Below the pieces are notes generated by a model. The model did not search any database. It saw only the letters and a list, made by a program, of their open reading frames with translations, and had not been told where the DNA came from. From NCBI GenBank assembly GCA_019418625.1, contig DYBL01000059.1, positions 1 through 5,117 of the forward strand: DNA of 5,117 nucleotides, written 5' to 3'. How positions within the stretch are numbered: the first letter of the stretch is position 1; each line of letters starts with the position of its first letter. Both the position numbers and the translations under genes were made by a program. This DNA is from Clostridiales bacterium. GTDB taxonomy: Bacteria; Bacillota; Clostridia; Oscillospirales; Oscillospiraceae. This document shows positions 4,421 through 5,117 of this stretch, in pieces.

Positions 4421-5117
4421 TTACAGGGAATTCTTCCCACGGGCCAGATACTGACCGGCAGGGGTCTGATCCAGCACGTCGCCCTCCTGGACGCTCAGGT
4501 GTCCCCGCAGCCACACCTGACGGATGCCGCCGGCGGTGACAAAGCCCTCATAGGGGCTGTAACCGGCCCGGGAGAGGCTGTCCTCGCCCCGGATCACATG
4601 GCTGGCGGCAGGATCGTAGACCACGATGTCCGCGTCGCTGCCCGGACGCAGGATGCCCTTGCGGGGGAACAGCCCATACAGCCGGGCGGGGTTCTCGCTG
4701 AGCACGCGGCACATCTGGGCGGGGGTGATGCGGCGCTTGGCCACGCCGTAGGAGTAGAGCAGCTCGCCCCGGGTCTCCACGCCGGGAAGTCCTCCGGGAA
4801 TGCGGGTGAAGTCCTCCCGGCCCATGTCCTTTTGCTCCAGAGTAAAGGAGCAGTGGTCCGTGGACACGGTCTGGATGCCGCCCCGGCGCAGGGCTTTCCA
4901 AAGGTGCTCCTGCTGGCTCTTTTCCCGCAGGGGCGGGGCGCATACGTACCGGGCGGCGGAGGAATAGTCAGAGTTGAAGTAGACGCTCTCGTCCAAAAGG
5001 AGGTACTGGGGGCAGGTCTCCACGTAGACCCGCTGGCCCCGCCGCCGGGCGTGCTCCACTTCCTGGAGGGCGTCCTGATTGGTCAGATGAACGATGACCA
5101 CCGGGCAGTCCGCCGCC
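4421..5117 (-). CDS. hydA: D-hydantoinase / dihydropyrimidinase family amidohydrolase (C-terminal half, cut by window edge)
   Basis: The last 231 codons of a metal-dependent cyclic amidohydrolase that opens hydantoin, dihydropyrimidine or related rings in the cytoplasm. The 5' half lies beyond 5117; family members are about 450-470 aa, so roughly half is present. Counting from the first whole codon (5116), visible landmarks are VVIVHLT with a metal-ligand His (residue 10, 5087-5089), ETCPQYLLLDESVY (33-46), CAPPLR (59-64), STDHCSF with the conserved Asp that ligates metal and activates water (residue 87, 4856-4858), IPGGLPGVETR (106-116), ENPARLYGLFPRKG (140-153) and the C-terminal beta-sandwich element GSDADIVVYDP (159-169). 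The HxH motif and carboxylated lysine are outside the window. It ends in its own terminator (4367-4398) and is not in the transporter operon. The substrate cannot be read from this half; the symbol is a family label. Confidence 0.9.
   Translation of the reverse strand, partial: AADCPVVIVHLTNQDALQEVEHARRRGQRVYVETCPQYLLLDESVYFNSDYSSAARYVCAPPLREKSQQEHLWKALRRGGIQTVSTDHCSFTLEQKDMGREDFTRIPGGLPGVETRGELLYSYGVAKRRITPAQMCRVLSENPARLYGLFPRKGILRPGSDADIVVYDPAASHVIRGEDSLSRAGYSPYEGFVTAGGIRQVWLRGHLSVQEGDVLDQTPAGQYLARGKNSL

Noticed and set aside
4233..4514. A 93-codon minus-strand frame over the promoter region and the end of the hydantoinase.
   Set aside because: It runs through a terminator and the AT-rich promoter region and overlaps a known gene out of frame. 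Its translation has no domain, and its C-terminal part is simply translated A/T tracts.
1..5117. CRISPR arrays, tRNA or rRNA genes, insertion sequences or attachment sites.
   Set aside because: No regularly spaced direct repeats, tRNA-like folds, transposase genes or flanking duplications were seen in the window.
4421..5117. A functional link between the hydantoinase and a possible ergothioneine importer (imidazole-ring breakdown).
   Set aside because: It is only speculation: the importer's ligand is unproven, the enzyme's substrate is unknown, and a terminator separates the two transcription units.

Overview
The window looks like a piece of chromosome from a GC-rich, Gram-positive anaerobe of the Clostridia, most likely the Oscillospiraceae (Flavonifractor/Oscillibacter-like gut bacteria). 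The reasons are high GC in the genes with AT-rich intergenic promoters, AGGAGG-type ribosome binding sites, intrinsic terminators with U-tracts, an ECF sigma factor of a sequence type common in that family, and an Opu-type osmolyte transporter behind a GntR/RCK_C regulator. The genus is inferred from protein flavour only. All supported genes lie on the minus strand, so the biological order runs from right to left.

Right end (4421-5117): the C-terminal half of a cyclic-amidohydrolase of the D-hydantoinase/dihydropyrimidinase family. It is cut by the window edge and closed by a strong intrinsic terminator (4367-4398). Next is an AT-rich regulatory stretch (about 4217-4366) with a sigma-A-type promoter (4251-4279), small inverted repeats and roughly helically phased A-tracts.

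Centre (304-4210): a tightly packed four-gene operon. It encodes (1) a BusR-like GntR repressor with a C-terminal RCK_C/TrkA_C domain; (2) an OpuCA-like ABC ATPase with tandem CBS domains; (3) a separate OpuCB-like permease; and (4) a permease fused to a periplasmic-type substrate-binding domain. The junctions are TGA-(TCT)-ATG spacing or ATGA overlaps, so translation is probably coupled. Together genes 2-4 should form a type I ABC importer for a quaternary-ammonium osmolyte (glycine betaine, choline, carnitine or similar; ergothioneine is a real alternative). Both the regulator's RCK_C domain and the ATPase's CBS pair belong to families in which c-di-AMP binding is known, so the locus may be controlled by c-di-AMP at two levels. 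A perfect 28-bp palindrome followed by a U-tract ends the operon (255-289).

Left end (1-250): the first 63 codons of an ECF-like sigma-70 family factor. Its own upstream region carries a GAAAC-N16-CGTC element matching ECF-type promoters, which suggests autoregulation.

The most interesting content is the regulator-plus-transporter architecture. No wholly unknown system is evident. The long plus-strand open frames are antisense shadows of these genes.
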